DNA from: Diabrotica undecimpunctata
Taxonomy: Eukaryota; Arthropoda; Insecta; Coleoptera; Chrysomelidae
Assembly (NCBI RefSeq): GCF_040954645.1
Contig: NC_092803.1
Location: 68,172,427-68,236,426, forward strand
Direction of reading: 5' to 3'
DNA: 64,000 nucleotides
The translations under genes were made by a program, and so were the position numbers. Under the pieces are notes generated by a model. The model made no database searches. It was not told the DNA's origin and saw only the letters and a program-made list of their open reading frames with translations. Each line of letters opens with the position of its first letter. The first letter of the stretch is position 1. Positions 54,901-64,000 of the stretch are shown piece after piece.

Positions 54901-55164
54901 ATACACTCTCATGCACACCGAATACACACATCAAACCCACACACACACACATATCTATCATTAATACACATTACACTTTATCTATACGCTCACACTCAAA
55001 ACATATAGAAATTCATAAACATATACGAGAAATCCAACTTTCATAAACATATAAAATCCTACAACACACAACCAACATAATACAATCAATCATAAACACA
55101 ACACCAAAACAGAATACAGTGAGCACCACACACACTCCATAAGAGTCGAATTAAATATCACAAC
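54901..55164 (+). other. A/C-rich untranslated segment
   Basis: Continues the extreme A/C bias of the preceding frame (cacacacacatat and similar) with no open frame. It links the ORF1-like gene to the conserved 3' motif. Confidence 0.6.
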
Positions 55165-55259
55165 GACAGGGGGAGATTGGTTTTCTGTGGTTTCCCAATC
55201 TCATTGCACAACGATACCTGATCCTAGGTGAGGACGCAGCCACAGCTATCCTCCACGCG
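55165..55259 (+). repeat. conserved LINE 3' untranslated motif with hairpin
   Basis: Plus-strand counterpart of 14978-15101: gacaggggg, then gagattgg pairing with ccaatctc around ttttctgtggttt, then ttgcaca, gtgagg, cagccacagctatcc and cgcg at the end. Blocks, order and approximate spacing agree with the copy following the LINE tail at 15 kb. It ends the A/C-rich element. Confidence 0.65.
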
Positions 55260-56099
55260 TTTTCCAAACAAACAAACAATGGCCAACAATCTGAAAGGAA
55301 CCGTTTTCCAAGGAACTTTTACTTAGTAGCGAGCTTGGTCCACACGGCTCCAATAAGGCGGTTATGGTTATAGTACTTCTGACACTTCTGCCTACAGCGG
55401 CGGCACCCGGTCTTAGTCAACTGAACCAAACATGCAAACTGCACCAAATCATAAATCTCCATCCTTGAAGAAGCACAAAGCAAAATTGTACTATTCACTA
55501 GCGTCCGGTTTTTTTTGTTTCAGGCGTTACCAGTTATCAAAACAAGAATATAGCCTTTTCACGTCATAAGACGCTATTGTGCACTGATCTGTCTGTATGA
55601 TTTTGGAATGAGATTTTAAATTTCGATGCTGTCAGTCCTATTAATTAATATTTTTTTTATTCATATTTTTATAGTATTAGAATGGCCAGCCAAATAACCT
55701 TTGAGTCAAACTGCGTATGTTTGTGTTCAGCATATTTAATATTTTTTACAATGTTTTTTATCTATATCTCCCTGAGAGTTCTTACTTTATATAAAACAAT
55801 AAAAACCCGAAACAGCTGTTTGTGGATGTCATAAAATCTAATAAAGGCCACGGCAAGGTCAGCGGCCACCGTTGTCTTCCAAATGTTCAAATTATTTTTT
55901 TATGCGGAGTGACTACCCAACCATAGGAAATGCGTAGTTGTTTGTTATTTCTCTTTGTTTTTGTGATAATACGCTAGTGATTTTTGTTTTTTTTTTCAAG
56001 AACACTGTACGAAGATTATAAAACGTAGATTACTACTTATGTGAAGTACATTAAAATTAAAGTAATTATCGGAGATATACTACGAGGATTCTTCGATAA
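55260..56099. other. no gene recognised
   Basis: AT-rich with a less AT-rich patch at 55270-55460. No supported feature. Confidence 0.4.
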
Positions 56100-56250
56100 C
56101 TATGACAATGAAAACGCAAGTTTTTTTTTCGAAATAGTATTTTGAACAGCCATTACAGTGGTTTTCGCTGGTGTCAAATCTGGGGAATACGGTGATTGAG
56201 GCACTAATTCAAAACTCAATTTATAAATTGTGATAATTCCGATCGCAAAC
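56100..56250 (-). pseudogene. possible mariner-like transposase scrap
   Basis: Minus-strand reading LVPQSPYSPDLTPAKTTVM contains PYSPDLTP, very close to the PPYSPDLAP block before the third catalytic Asp of mariner transposases. Nothing else of the protein is readable. It could be a relic or coincidence. Confidence 0.35.
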
Positions 56251-56683
56251 TTGTAGACAAGCTTGTAAAGAAGATTCATTCGAGTTTGCGCGTTCGTTGA
56301 TTTGTTAGGCCACGAAATTATCGTATAGTACTCTAATAAATTGGATGTTGGGAGCTTGAAAAAATAGATCACAGGTATTATTACAGTAATTTCATATACG
56401 GGGTTGAAATTGAAAAAGAAATTAATATTCAACAGATACGTCTGTACAGCAATGTTCAACGTCGAATTATCGGTGTAGGTTTATCAACTATTGAATTCTT
56501 CTTTTTGGCAATTTTTTTTGTTAAAAATTATTCTGGCGTATTTTGAAATCTTAATATCTTTTTAATATTTACTATTGTCGATTTGGATTTGAAAATGCAT
56601 GAAAGCACATCTTTTCTGACAGAATTTTACAGAGGTTTTTCTACAGGACGCGGACGGTTTAAAACAACAAACATTATAAATAT

Positions 56684-56969
56684 TGTTACGACAGTTCCGT
56701 AAGATTTATTCCATATACAAAAATCCCTTGATGAAAAAGAAGTATTAAAAATCTAGAATGCTCTAAATGTCATCGAAAAATCCCGAAATGTCTCGTAAGG
56801 TCTGGAACGTCAAAAATGTATATAAACACAGAAAGTTGACAGTTCAAGTAGCAGTAGTTGAGTTTTTGAATATTTGCCATTGAGTTAAGTTGTAATAAGT
56901 ATTGTAATATTGTTTGATGTTTTTAATGAAAGGATTATAAGGAAGTGTAATAATATAAAATTATAAAAT
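56684..56969 (+). mobile_element. candidate Gypsy-type LTR
   Basis: The stretch begins TGTTACGACAGTTCCG, contains a TATA-like tatataaacac (about 56820) with retrotransposon-like spacing, and ends ttataaaat just before tggtggagtcc (56970-56980), a plausible tRNA primer binding site. No terminal CA is evident, no second LTR or internal gene was found in the window, and the polypurine tract is unknown, so this is a tentative solo or 5' LTR. Confidence 0.4.
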
Positions 56970-56981
56970 TGGTGGAGTCCT

Positions 56982-57180
56982 TTTTTGAGTAGTGGGACAA
57001 TATATGCTTGGTAAAAAGATGATACAGTAGGCAGTACAGTAGACTAGCACGAAACTTCGTACTACGTTTTCTGTATTTTTAAAATTTAAATAATATCTTT
57101 AAAATTCAATAAAGTAACTTTATTATTTATATTTTAAACAAATTATATTAAAATATTTTAATAAATTATTATGTTTGCTC
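56982..57180. other. no gene recognised
   Basis: AT-rich spacer between the candidate LTR and the Jockey 3' end. Confidence 0.35.
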
Positions 57181-57480
57181 CTAACGCCACCTTCTAACGT
57201 ATTAAGAAATCATAAGTTGTTTACTTCTGACGGATCTGTCAAATTCAGATGAGATATTAAATTAATAATTTTTTTAACACCTGTGTGGTGTTTATATACG
57301 GCTATCTGGTCACAAATGACTACAGTTATTTTCTGACCTAACTTAATAAACAGCAAATACTTAAATCTAAGGCTTACCCTATGGCTTACTCTTATTTTAT
57401 CTATCAACTAATACACTACAACTAACATGCAATAACTTCACAGCACTATACTCTGCTTTTTACACTAAACTGTTACACAT

Positions 57481-60094
57481 TTACACTAACTCAAATAGAT
57501 TTGTCCTTATGAGTCTTCTCTTTAGTTCAGTGTTGTCAAGACGCTGGATTGCCTCGACATTCACATGACTATGCAGCCTCTGTTCGTGACTTGCTGCTGT
57601 TCTCTTGATTATTTCGATCACAGTTTACATACCCAGGTCCTGGTAGAGGTTGCTGTTACGGATATACCAAGGAGTATCAACAATGTTTCTCAGTACTTTG
57701 TTTTGAAATATCTGGATAATATGTAGATTACTAGCTTTGGTACAGCCCCAGAGTTGGCACCCATATACCCATACTGGCCTCAGTACTTGCTTGTAGATGG
57801 ATAATTTATTATTATGAATTGATAATGTTTAATTTTTTCCAATCAGACAATACAATTTCTTATATCTAATATCAAGCTCCCCTCTTTTCTTTTTGACATT
57901 GACTGTCCAGCGTAGCTTCGCGTCTAGGATGATGCCCAAGTATTTTGCTGATGTTGCATAAGGAATTTGGGTATCATTTATTCTAACTGGGAAATTTTCT
58001 ATTTTTTTATTTGTAAAGTTAATGTGTGCAGATTTAGTCTCATTTAATTGTATTCGCCATTTTCTGGTCCAGTTATATATTTTATTTACTGATAGTTGCA
58101 ACTTATCAGTCGCTTCTTCACTAGTATCTCCTATCGCTAGTATGGATGTATCATCCGCGAAGGTGGCAATAGTGTTTTGTTCTAGCTCTGGAATGTCACA
58201 CGTATACAATAGGTACAGGACCGGACCTAAGACACTCACTTGTGGCACGCCAGCTTTGATCTTCCTTAAGTCGGTGTACACTTCTTATTTTACTCTGAAA
58301 TATCTATTCGCAATGTATGATTTTAAAATTTCTGAATACTGTTTAAGCATAAACGATCTTAGTTTATAGTTTAAACCGTCATGCCAGACTTTATCAAACG
58401 CCTGTGCTACGTCCAAGAAGATTGGAGAGCAGACTTTCTTTTCTTCTAATGTTTTTTCTATTATATTCGTTATTCTGTGAACTTGATCTATAGTGGAATG
58501 TTGATTTCTGAAACCAAATTGTTGATTTGGTATAAGATTTTTTCTTTCTATTATTGGTTTTAATCTTTTCAATAGAAGTTTTTCAAATAGTTTTGTCATC
58601 ACCGGAAGGAGTGATATTGGTCGATAATATGTCACTTCATTAGGAGATTTACCTGGTTTGGCGATCATAATCACTTCGGCTACTTTCCAGAGTCTGGGAA
58701 CATATCTCAATCTACAAGCAGCATTTATTAGGTGTGTCAGCTTAACTATGGCTTTTCTTGGTAGACTTTTTAATAGTTCTCCTGTTATGAGATCATATCC
58801 TGGAGCTTTCTTAGTATTTATATTCTCTTTTATCTCTGTTGATACTTCTCTAAATGATGTCAACGTTATTCTTTTTTCAGTTTGGAATGGTTCTTCCCAT
58901 CTCAGTTCTTCACCATCATTGTCGTTGGGTTTGAACGTGCTATCTAAAAGATCTGCAAATCGTTCTGCTTTCTGTTCGTTACTTCTAGCCCAGTTGCCGT
59001 TTTCCAACTTGATAGGAGGAGAATGAATAATTGGTCTCTTCATTCTTTTTGTTGTCTTCCATAACGAATAATCTGTGTTCTGGTCAGCTGTTAAATTACT
59101 TAAAAAAGAAATAATTGTTAAATTTTTTTATATTCTGTATTTCCCTTTTTAGTTTTTGTGTAGCATTATTTAGACTAGTTTTGTCTCGTGGAGCTCTGTA
59201 TTGCTGCCATTTTTTTCTTAACTTCCTTTTTTCTACTATGAGTTCTCTGATTTCTTTTGGATAGTTGTTCCCTTTTGTTCTAGAAGATATTGTGGGAGTA
59301 TTTTCCCAAGCTACCTGTTGGGTATTTTTTATAAAAACTTCTAATTCGTCATCAAGTTGCCTCGTGTTTCTCAATGGCACAGCAAGATTAATTTTGTGTT
59401 AAAGGTTTATGTTGAAGCTGTCCCAGTCAGTTTTTTTATTAATCACTGTATCACTCATAGTTAAAATTATCGGTGAGTGATCAGAGTTCATTTCCCAGCC
59501 GTCATTGATATCCAGATAGTTAGCTGAGATATTTTTGTAAATAAAGAAATCTTATCAGGTCTGGAATTTTGTTCCTATCGGTAGGCCAGTATGTTGGTCT
59601 ACCAGTAGAGATTACTTCACCCTTTTGTTCCTTAACAGCTGACAATAGTTCTTTTCCTTTAGTTGTAGTTGCCTAGAGCCCCAGAGGGTATTTTTTGCAT
59701 TAAAGTCGCCATCGATGATGTATCTTTTTCCTAAAGTGTTCATAAACTCTTTATATTGTTCTCTTTTAATGGAGTGTCTAGGAGGACAATATATTGAACT
59801 TATATTTACGGTATGTGTTTTCGTCTTCATAGAGACTGTTGTAGCTTGTATGTGCTCAGTTGCATATTTTAATTCCTCATGATGCAAGATGTTATCTTTA
59901 ATTATGATAGCGCTTCCTCCTTTAGCTGCATTATCTGGGTGTACAGTAGAATATACTCTATACCCCCTAAATTTTACATATGACTGTTTAGTGAAGTGTG
60001 TTTCAGAAACGAGACACAGATCAATTTTCTCAATATCTAGTACTGCTTGCAACTCGATCTGATGTTGTAACAGTCCATTTGCGTTCCACGCCAT
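57481..60094 (-). pseudogene. Jockey ORF2: endonuclease and reverse transcriptase, broken
   Basis: About 870 codons. Endonuclease: MAWNANGLLQHQIELQAVLD, IDLCLVSETHF, KGGSAIIIKDNILHH, YIIDGDFNAKNTLWGS, SDHSPIILT. Linker: LRNTRQLDDELEVFIKNTQQ. RT: RLWKVAEVIMIAKPGKSPNE, YRPISLLPVMTKLFEKLLLK, QQFGFRNQHSTIDQVHRITN, SPIFLDVAQAFDKVWHDGL, KAGVPQVSVLGPVLY, IATFADDTSILA (catalytic box), ETKSAHINF, AKYLGIILDAKLRW. The C-terminus is RPVWVYGCQLWGCTKASNLH, then NIVDTPWYIRNSNLY and LKRRLIRTNLFELV to TAA at 57481. Faults: a frameshift after RNKRVK (about 59612), another near 59110, an in-frame TAA after YFRVK (about 58282), TAA after GKN (about 57829) and TAA after LGM. Catalytic residues are otherwise intact. 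Confidence 0.93.
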
Positions 60095-60107
60095 TATTCG
60101 GAGGTCC

Positions 60108-60368
60108 TTAGCCAGTTCTGATTTTCGGAATAGCTCCTTTAGCGCTATACTCTAGTCGGGTAACTCTGATATCGATTTGGGTTATTTTGCCATCAATCTT
60201 GGTAAGCTTTTCCAATATCATTTTTAATGTAATTTTTTTTTGTTGCGATGATGCATGTATCCTTGCATTCTTTGTTACATCGCTGTAACTTCTATTTTCA
60301 CTGACCTCTGCCGTTTTTAGTTTTTTGCTTTCAATAACTCTATGGGTTAAATTAATAATAAAATACAA
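60108..60368 (-). pseudogene. Jockey ORF1 C-terminal fragment
   Basis: About 86 codons immediately 5' of ORF2. SENRSYSDVTKNARIHASSQ then ITLKMILEKLTKIDGKITQI, DIRVTRLEYSAKGAIPKIRTG to a stop. The heptad-like hydrophobic spacing (ILxxLxxIDxxIxxIDxRVxxLE) indicates a coiled coil, typical of the C-terminal half of Jockey-clade ORF1 proteins. The zinc knuckles and N-terminus are absent because of 5' truncation. ORF2 begins a few codons downstream in another frame. Confidence 0.6.
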
Positions 60369-60419
60369 ATAAATATCATTTGATACTAAATTTAATTATT
60401 ATATAAACTAAATAAGATG

Positions 60420-61190
60420 TTTGAAAATAATAACTATATTTATCTAAAATTATTTTAAAACGAGTGTCATAAATTTGACACTCTGTCACTTTGAGTGACT
60501 TTTAAATTTTGACATACGCATTGCAGAATTAATCTTCTGTTTTTTGTTATTAATGTTCATGAGAGCCAAGTTGTTCAGTCTGTTTTTACTCGTCGCAAGT
60601 TGATTAAATTTTCTTAAGCTTGAAAAAGTCCTTTCTGGGGTAGCAGTGGAAACAGGTATGTGGCCAATATTTGTAACAATGTTTAAATATTCGGATATAG
60701 TTTTTATGCTCCTTGCTACCTTGCTCCAACTGATTATGCAGGGAAAGATCCAAGGAAAGAGAAGCATAGGGAGGCGTAGAATGTCATGGCTGCGCAACCT
60801 GAGAGAGTGGTACGGATGTACATCAAATGAACTTTTCAGAGCAGCCGTCTCAAAAGTCCGAATAGCTATGATGATTGCCGACCTCCGCCGCGGAGATGGC
60901 ACTTGAAGAAGAAGATATAGTTTTTGGTCGCACTTATATAATCATTGCAAAGCTGATTTTGGAGTAGAGGAAGTGAGAGTCATAGTTGCTTTCCACACTT
61001 CAAGCTCCGCTTTGACGACAGATGTATTTTTTTCGGTCAGCACTACCGATTACATACAAAATGCCTCTTCAGTTTCACAACCAGTCGCAAAATTTGACGG
61101 TAACATACCAAATAGTACCGATACTAATTTATGGTGTTTTGTAAACCTCTCAATCAATTTTTGAATTGAATGGTCGAGAAATGGGATGAA
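60420..61190 (-). pseudogene. hAT transposase C-terminal part, split by a LINE
   Basis: Minus-strand hAT (ZMYM1-like) transposase end. The right part reads IPFLDHSIQKLIERFTKHHK, LFGMLPSNFA, VVKAELEVWKATMT and LQ.LYKCDQ. After the inserted LINE (60706-60913) it continues SEYLNIVTNIGHIPVSTATP, ERTFSSLRKFNQLATSKNRL, NNLALMNINNK. The PVSTxxxERxFSxLxxxxxxxRxxxxxxRLxxLALxNI block is the hAT dimerisation domain. Stops are present, and the N-terminal BED/TTF finger and most of the catalytic domain are missing. It is independent of the hAT at 47.8 kb. Confidence 0.82.
60706..60913 (+). mobile_element. LINE family A copy inserted in hAT, 12-bp TSD
   Basis: A 208-bp, strongly 5'-truncated family A LINE on the plus strand between two copies of gatatagttttt (60694-60705 and 60914-60925). 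It reads LLQLIMQGKIQGKRSIGRRR, MSWLRNLREWYGCTSNELFR, AAVSKVRIAMMIADLRRGDG, T, and ends ggcacttgaagaa, the same 3' end as the 17 kb copy. The first 12 bases (60706-60717) do not match the LINE and look like filler at the 5' junction. It is nearly identical in peptide to 17061-17535. Confidence 0.92.
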
Positions 61191-61199
61191 TAAAATTAT

Positions 61200-62985
61200 T
61201 TTTTAATACGTCTTTCGTACCGCAACAGTGCTCGAAAATTACCATCATTCTAAAGTGGTTGTTCAGGCTATGGTGTAATGTGGATCCATCCCGGATCAGT
61301 TTTACCTCTAATACCTTGTTTGCCGCAAAAAATTATTCCTTTTACGATTGGATTTCTTGTTGCTATCTCTTTCTTTCCGAAAACAACTGCTCATCGACTG
61401 AAAATCCTGATAAGACTTGCTTTTAATCCACGAGGTGGTAGAGAATCCAAACCACATATTTTAGTGTAATAGTAGTGAATGAGATTATGCCGCATGCCTG
61501 TATTTTCGTTTTATGAATGTTAATATCTTTTCGGTGGCTTTAAACCCCCCAAAACCCTCCCCATGACTCCACCCGTGGAACCATAACTGCCAGGTGCTCG
61601 GGAATGTCAAGCAAGGGGATCTCAAAGATCGTGTAGAGGTGCCTTTCGCTAGTTCACGTCGGCGAAGAGAAATAGAAAATAGTGAAGATAAAAGAGTACA
61701 TGGTTGGCACCCCATGTTTCTGTGGAATTAATAAATATTTAGTTTTTGATAAATTCACTCGAAATTCCGATATTGCGTGTCCCCTCGACTATCAACGGTT
61801 TAGTTTAGTCTGTTTTAAGCTACAATGATAGAAATTCCAACACAACTACGTTAACTACGTGCTATGCCTAAGCTTTCAACATTCATTTGAACTGTGTTAA
61901 TTTATTGACAAACGACGGGACAGCACGCACCCACCGAAAATAAACGGTTTTGCCCTATCCGAGGGGTCGTAAACCACAAATATTGAGGAGGAAAACGGTA
62001 TTCCACTTCGCGATGGTTTTCGTCTTTCTTCTATTTCTCTACGGGATGTAGAACCCCGCTCCACGTTCTGTCAGATCCCGGCTTTAGGTATGAGTGATAG
62101 AGACTATGGTTATGCTTGCTTAGATTCAAGTGTCTACAAAACAGTTGAAGTGTGCACCTGCAGCAAAATTTTTTCAAATAGTAAAGATCATCTGTAGTGA
62201 TGTAACTTCTGTTGTGATTCAAACGTTATTACTGTTATTGCTTGATGGATATTAGTATCAAAAAGATGTATATATTGTTTTAAGAAATCATTGAAGAACA
62301 TTCAGGTCGGGTAATTTCTAATAAAAGTAGTACAGAAAAGTATTGAGTTTCATTAAAAAAAAAAGCCGGGAGGTTTTATCGATCCCTTAAAATCATAGGT
62401 TAAGGTATAAAAAGTTTAAGGAGCAAAAAATATGGTTATCTTGCATCATTTTACAAAGATTTTATTGCTTTCATAAACAAATGTCTTGCAAGAGCCACTC
62501 ATAGTGGCAATATACCAGTTCTCTTTCGACGGATTGACGTCTCGTATGTAGCATTGGTTCTTCTCGTCAGTTATATCCGTAACGCTTACTAACCTAAAAT
62601 ATGCTCCCTGTTTTTCCTATATAACAGATAGGCAGTCAATCCCATGTAAATACTTCTTGGACTTGGGACATCCAAGGTTAAAATAAGTAGAACATATTCT
62701 AACCAAGGTAGAGGATCGTCAAATATAAATCGTGACTTGTAGATGTTTTTAATAGTAAAACAGGAGATAGAGACGATGGGAGCCATATTTATTTATAATA
62801 ATAATATGTTATAATGAAAACGATATGTGATTGATTCGAACTCAGGCAGAACCGTCTGAAAAAGTACGCAGACATTGTATAAACAGGAAAACAAAGAGAA
62901 TACTTCACAAGGGATCTATTTTTGAAGTCCGTATGAGCTACCCAGGATTTTTTTAAACAAGTATACCTGCTTAGAAGATTTTACA
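61200..62985. other. no gene recognised
   Basis: Some less AT-rich patches (61500-61680 and 61930-62080) but no recognisable protein, RNA gene or repeat boundary. Confidence 0.4.
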
Positions 62986-62989
62986 TTAT

Positions 62990-63205
62990 TAAATAGCGTG
63001 GCAGTTGCTAAATACGAACAATCGCTAAGTTGCAAGTTCCTAGAAAGACCAGGAAAGGAAGGCCAAAAAAGACCAAATGGAAAACGTTTGTGAAGGGGAT
63101 TAATATTAGCATAAGCCAAAATAGGAACTTGTAAAAAATGTAATTAAGCAATCCGACTTCGTGGAGGGATAAAAGAAAAGAAAATGATGATGATGATGTA
63201 AGAAA
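62990..63205 (+). pseudogene. LINE C-terminal tail with (GAT)n end
   Basis: Plus-strand remnant. In the best frame VPRKTRKGRPKKTKWKTFVK, GINISISQNRNL is followed by DKRKENDDDD-like sequence and a gatgatgatgatgt run near 63184-63198. The GRPKKTWxxxVxxD, AQxRxxW, WxKRKRxDDDD order is the ending of a LINE ORF2 with a short tandem GAT tail. Only the last about 60 residues remain, with stops. Confidence 0.6.
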
Positions 63206-63209
63206 CAAT

Positions 63210-64000
63210 AGCCTTGCCATCCTTGTTGAGATAATATCTTAAAGATCAATTCACAGTTTAATCATAATATGTCTGTTTACTTGTTTATTTGCACTCGACA
63301 AAAAAATGTCTTTAGATTGATTGCCTCTCTATAATATTGCCTCCTGTCTGGATTATGCATTCGGGCTACCATACTTTCCTACAGATTCTTCACTAGTTTT
63401 TGGGATAATTGCATAATTTCTACTGTTATTTTGCAGTTGTCAATGTCTGGAAGTTTATTTGCTGACATATTTTCTAAATCATTACTGATTGTTAGCCTAT
63501 CAGATAACGATTAAATCATTAAATTCTTATTATTGTTTTTTATCTTGCAGAATATATAAAATTAATGTTAAGCTTTAATTGATTAGTTTGTATTCAGCTC
63601 TGTATTTAGCATAATTGTTTGTTCACTTTTAGAAACCGTTTAGGATAATTAGTTAGAAATTCCAAACATCGGTATTTGTATACTGAAGTACTAATACTAT
63701 TTATTTCAAAGAATCATGAATAAGCAAAGATGTAAAATAAATACAATAGATATGAGAATGTTGTCGATTATTGAAGTGAATAATACTATGGCTCGGTATG
63801 AGGCAGTAGTTTTGTACGGAATCGAAATAATACTTAGAATGACTCGAAATTAATATCGAAGTACGTGGAGTAAGCTTGCGGTATACAGTAATATACATAC
63901 ATATACACTTACATATAAAAATAAAATGATATTTAACAAACTTCATTTTATTTAAAGCCGAAAATAAAGATTTTTAAATTTTAAAGAACGTAAATGCGTG
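63210..64000. other. no gene recognised
   Basis: AT-rich; nothing supported to the window end. Confidence 0.4.

Larger units (their letters stand above)
57181..60370 (-). mobile_element. Jockey-type LINE, nearly full length
   Basis: Minus-strand non-LTR retrotransposon of about 3.2 kb holding the end of ORF1, all of ORF2 and a 3' untranslated region (57480 down to about 57200, boundary uncertain). The 5' end is truncated within ORF1, and I found no certain poly(A) or duplication. A truncated relative sits at 26005-26670. A candidate LTR lies beyond its 3' side, and a hAT fragment lies just upstream. Confidence 0.85.

Noticed and set aside
60486..60902. 138-codon minus-strand open frame treated as one protein
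   Set aside because: It is a chimera: the left part is hAT dimerisation domain, while the right part is the antisense of the inserted LINE family A copy.
61485..61715. 76-codon minus-strand open frame in a less AT-rich patch
   Set aside because: No domain, no splice-like borders and no repeat homology that I could see.
1..64000. CRISPR array, phage, operon or bacterial defence system
   Set aside because: No regularly spaced repeats, no compact co-directional gene runs and no prokaryotic signals; introns and insect-type transposons argue for a eukaryotic genome.

Overview
This window looks like non-genic, transposon-dense chromosomal DNA from an insect or a close arthropod relative. It is AT-rich, has long (TA)n runs, and shows no operons, ribosome binding sites or long host genes. 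Nearly every recognisable protein fragment belongs to a transposable element of a type common in insect genomes: several non-LTR retrotransposon (LINE) clades, mariner/Tc1-type elements including a DD41D form, hAT, a Mutator-like element (MULE), Helitron and a Copia-type LTR. A beetle would fit, but I cannot prove the species. All identifications come from reading translations and motifs by eye; no search was run.

Layout. 0-5 kb: two LINE tails, a mariner with both terminal inverted repeats (TIRs) and TA duplications (2478-3730), and an RNase-H-class LINE tail. 6.4-7.3 kb: Helitron helicase remnant. 8.8-9.0 kb: the only candidate host exon. 10.1-11.1 kb: decayed DD41D transposase. 11.55-13.4 kb: an unassigned TIR element beside a nested fold-back. 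15-17.8 kb: a LINE tail with a conserved 3' motif, a 270-bp palindrome around (TA)n, and a LINE RT split by a second LINE flanked by a 12-bp duplication. 20-26.7 kb: LINE tails, a DDE remnant and a Jockey 3' end. 26.8-29.2 kb: a spliced but broken MULE gene. 29.7-30.1 kb: Copia LTR. 31.1-33.0 kb: a Tc1-like element, itself interrupted by a 375-bp insert with a 6-bp duplication. 33.6-34.6 kb: a 1-kb element with about 120-bp TIRs containing a tRNA-like sequence. 36.9-43 kb: three different LINE clades and a Helitron piece. 45.4-46.4 kb: a second complete TIR-to-TIR Tc1/mariner-type element. 46.6-47.7 kb: two near-identical 454-bp MITEs with TTA and TAA duplications. 47.8-48.8 kb: hAT. 51.5-53.5 kb: LINE RT. 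53.6-55.3 kb: an A/C-rich, G-poor reading frame ending in the same 3' motif seen at 15 kb. 57.2-60.4 kb: an almost complete Jockey-type LINE. 60.4-61.2 kb: hAT piece carrying another LINE insertion with a 12-bp duplication.

There is no multi-gene system here. The window's interest is in its nesting history, clean insertion footprints (duplications and TIRs), introns inside DNA transposons, and several structured elements without a recognised protein. The best candidates for something undescribed are the A/C-rich ORF1-only retroposon (53.6-55.3 kb), the long-TIR element with its tRNA-like core (33.6-34.6 kb), the TIR element and fold-back at 11.5-13.4 kb, and the two MITEs at 46.6-47.7 kb.
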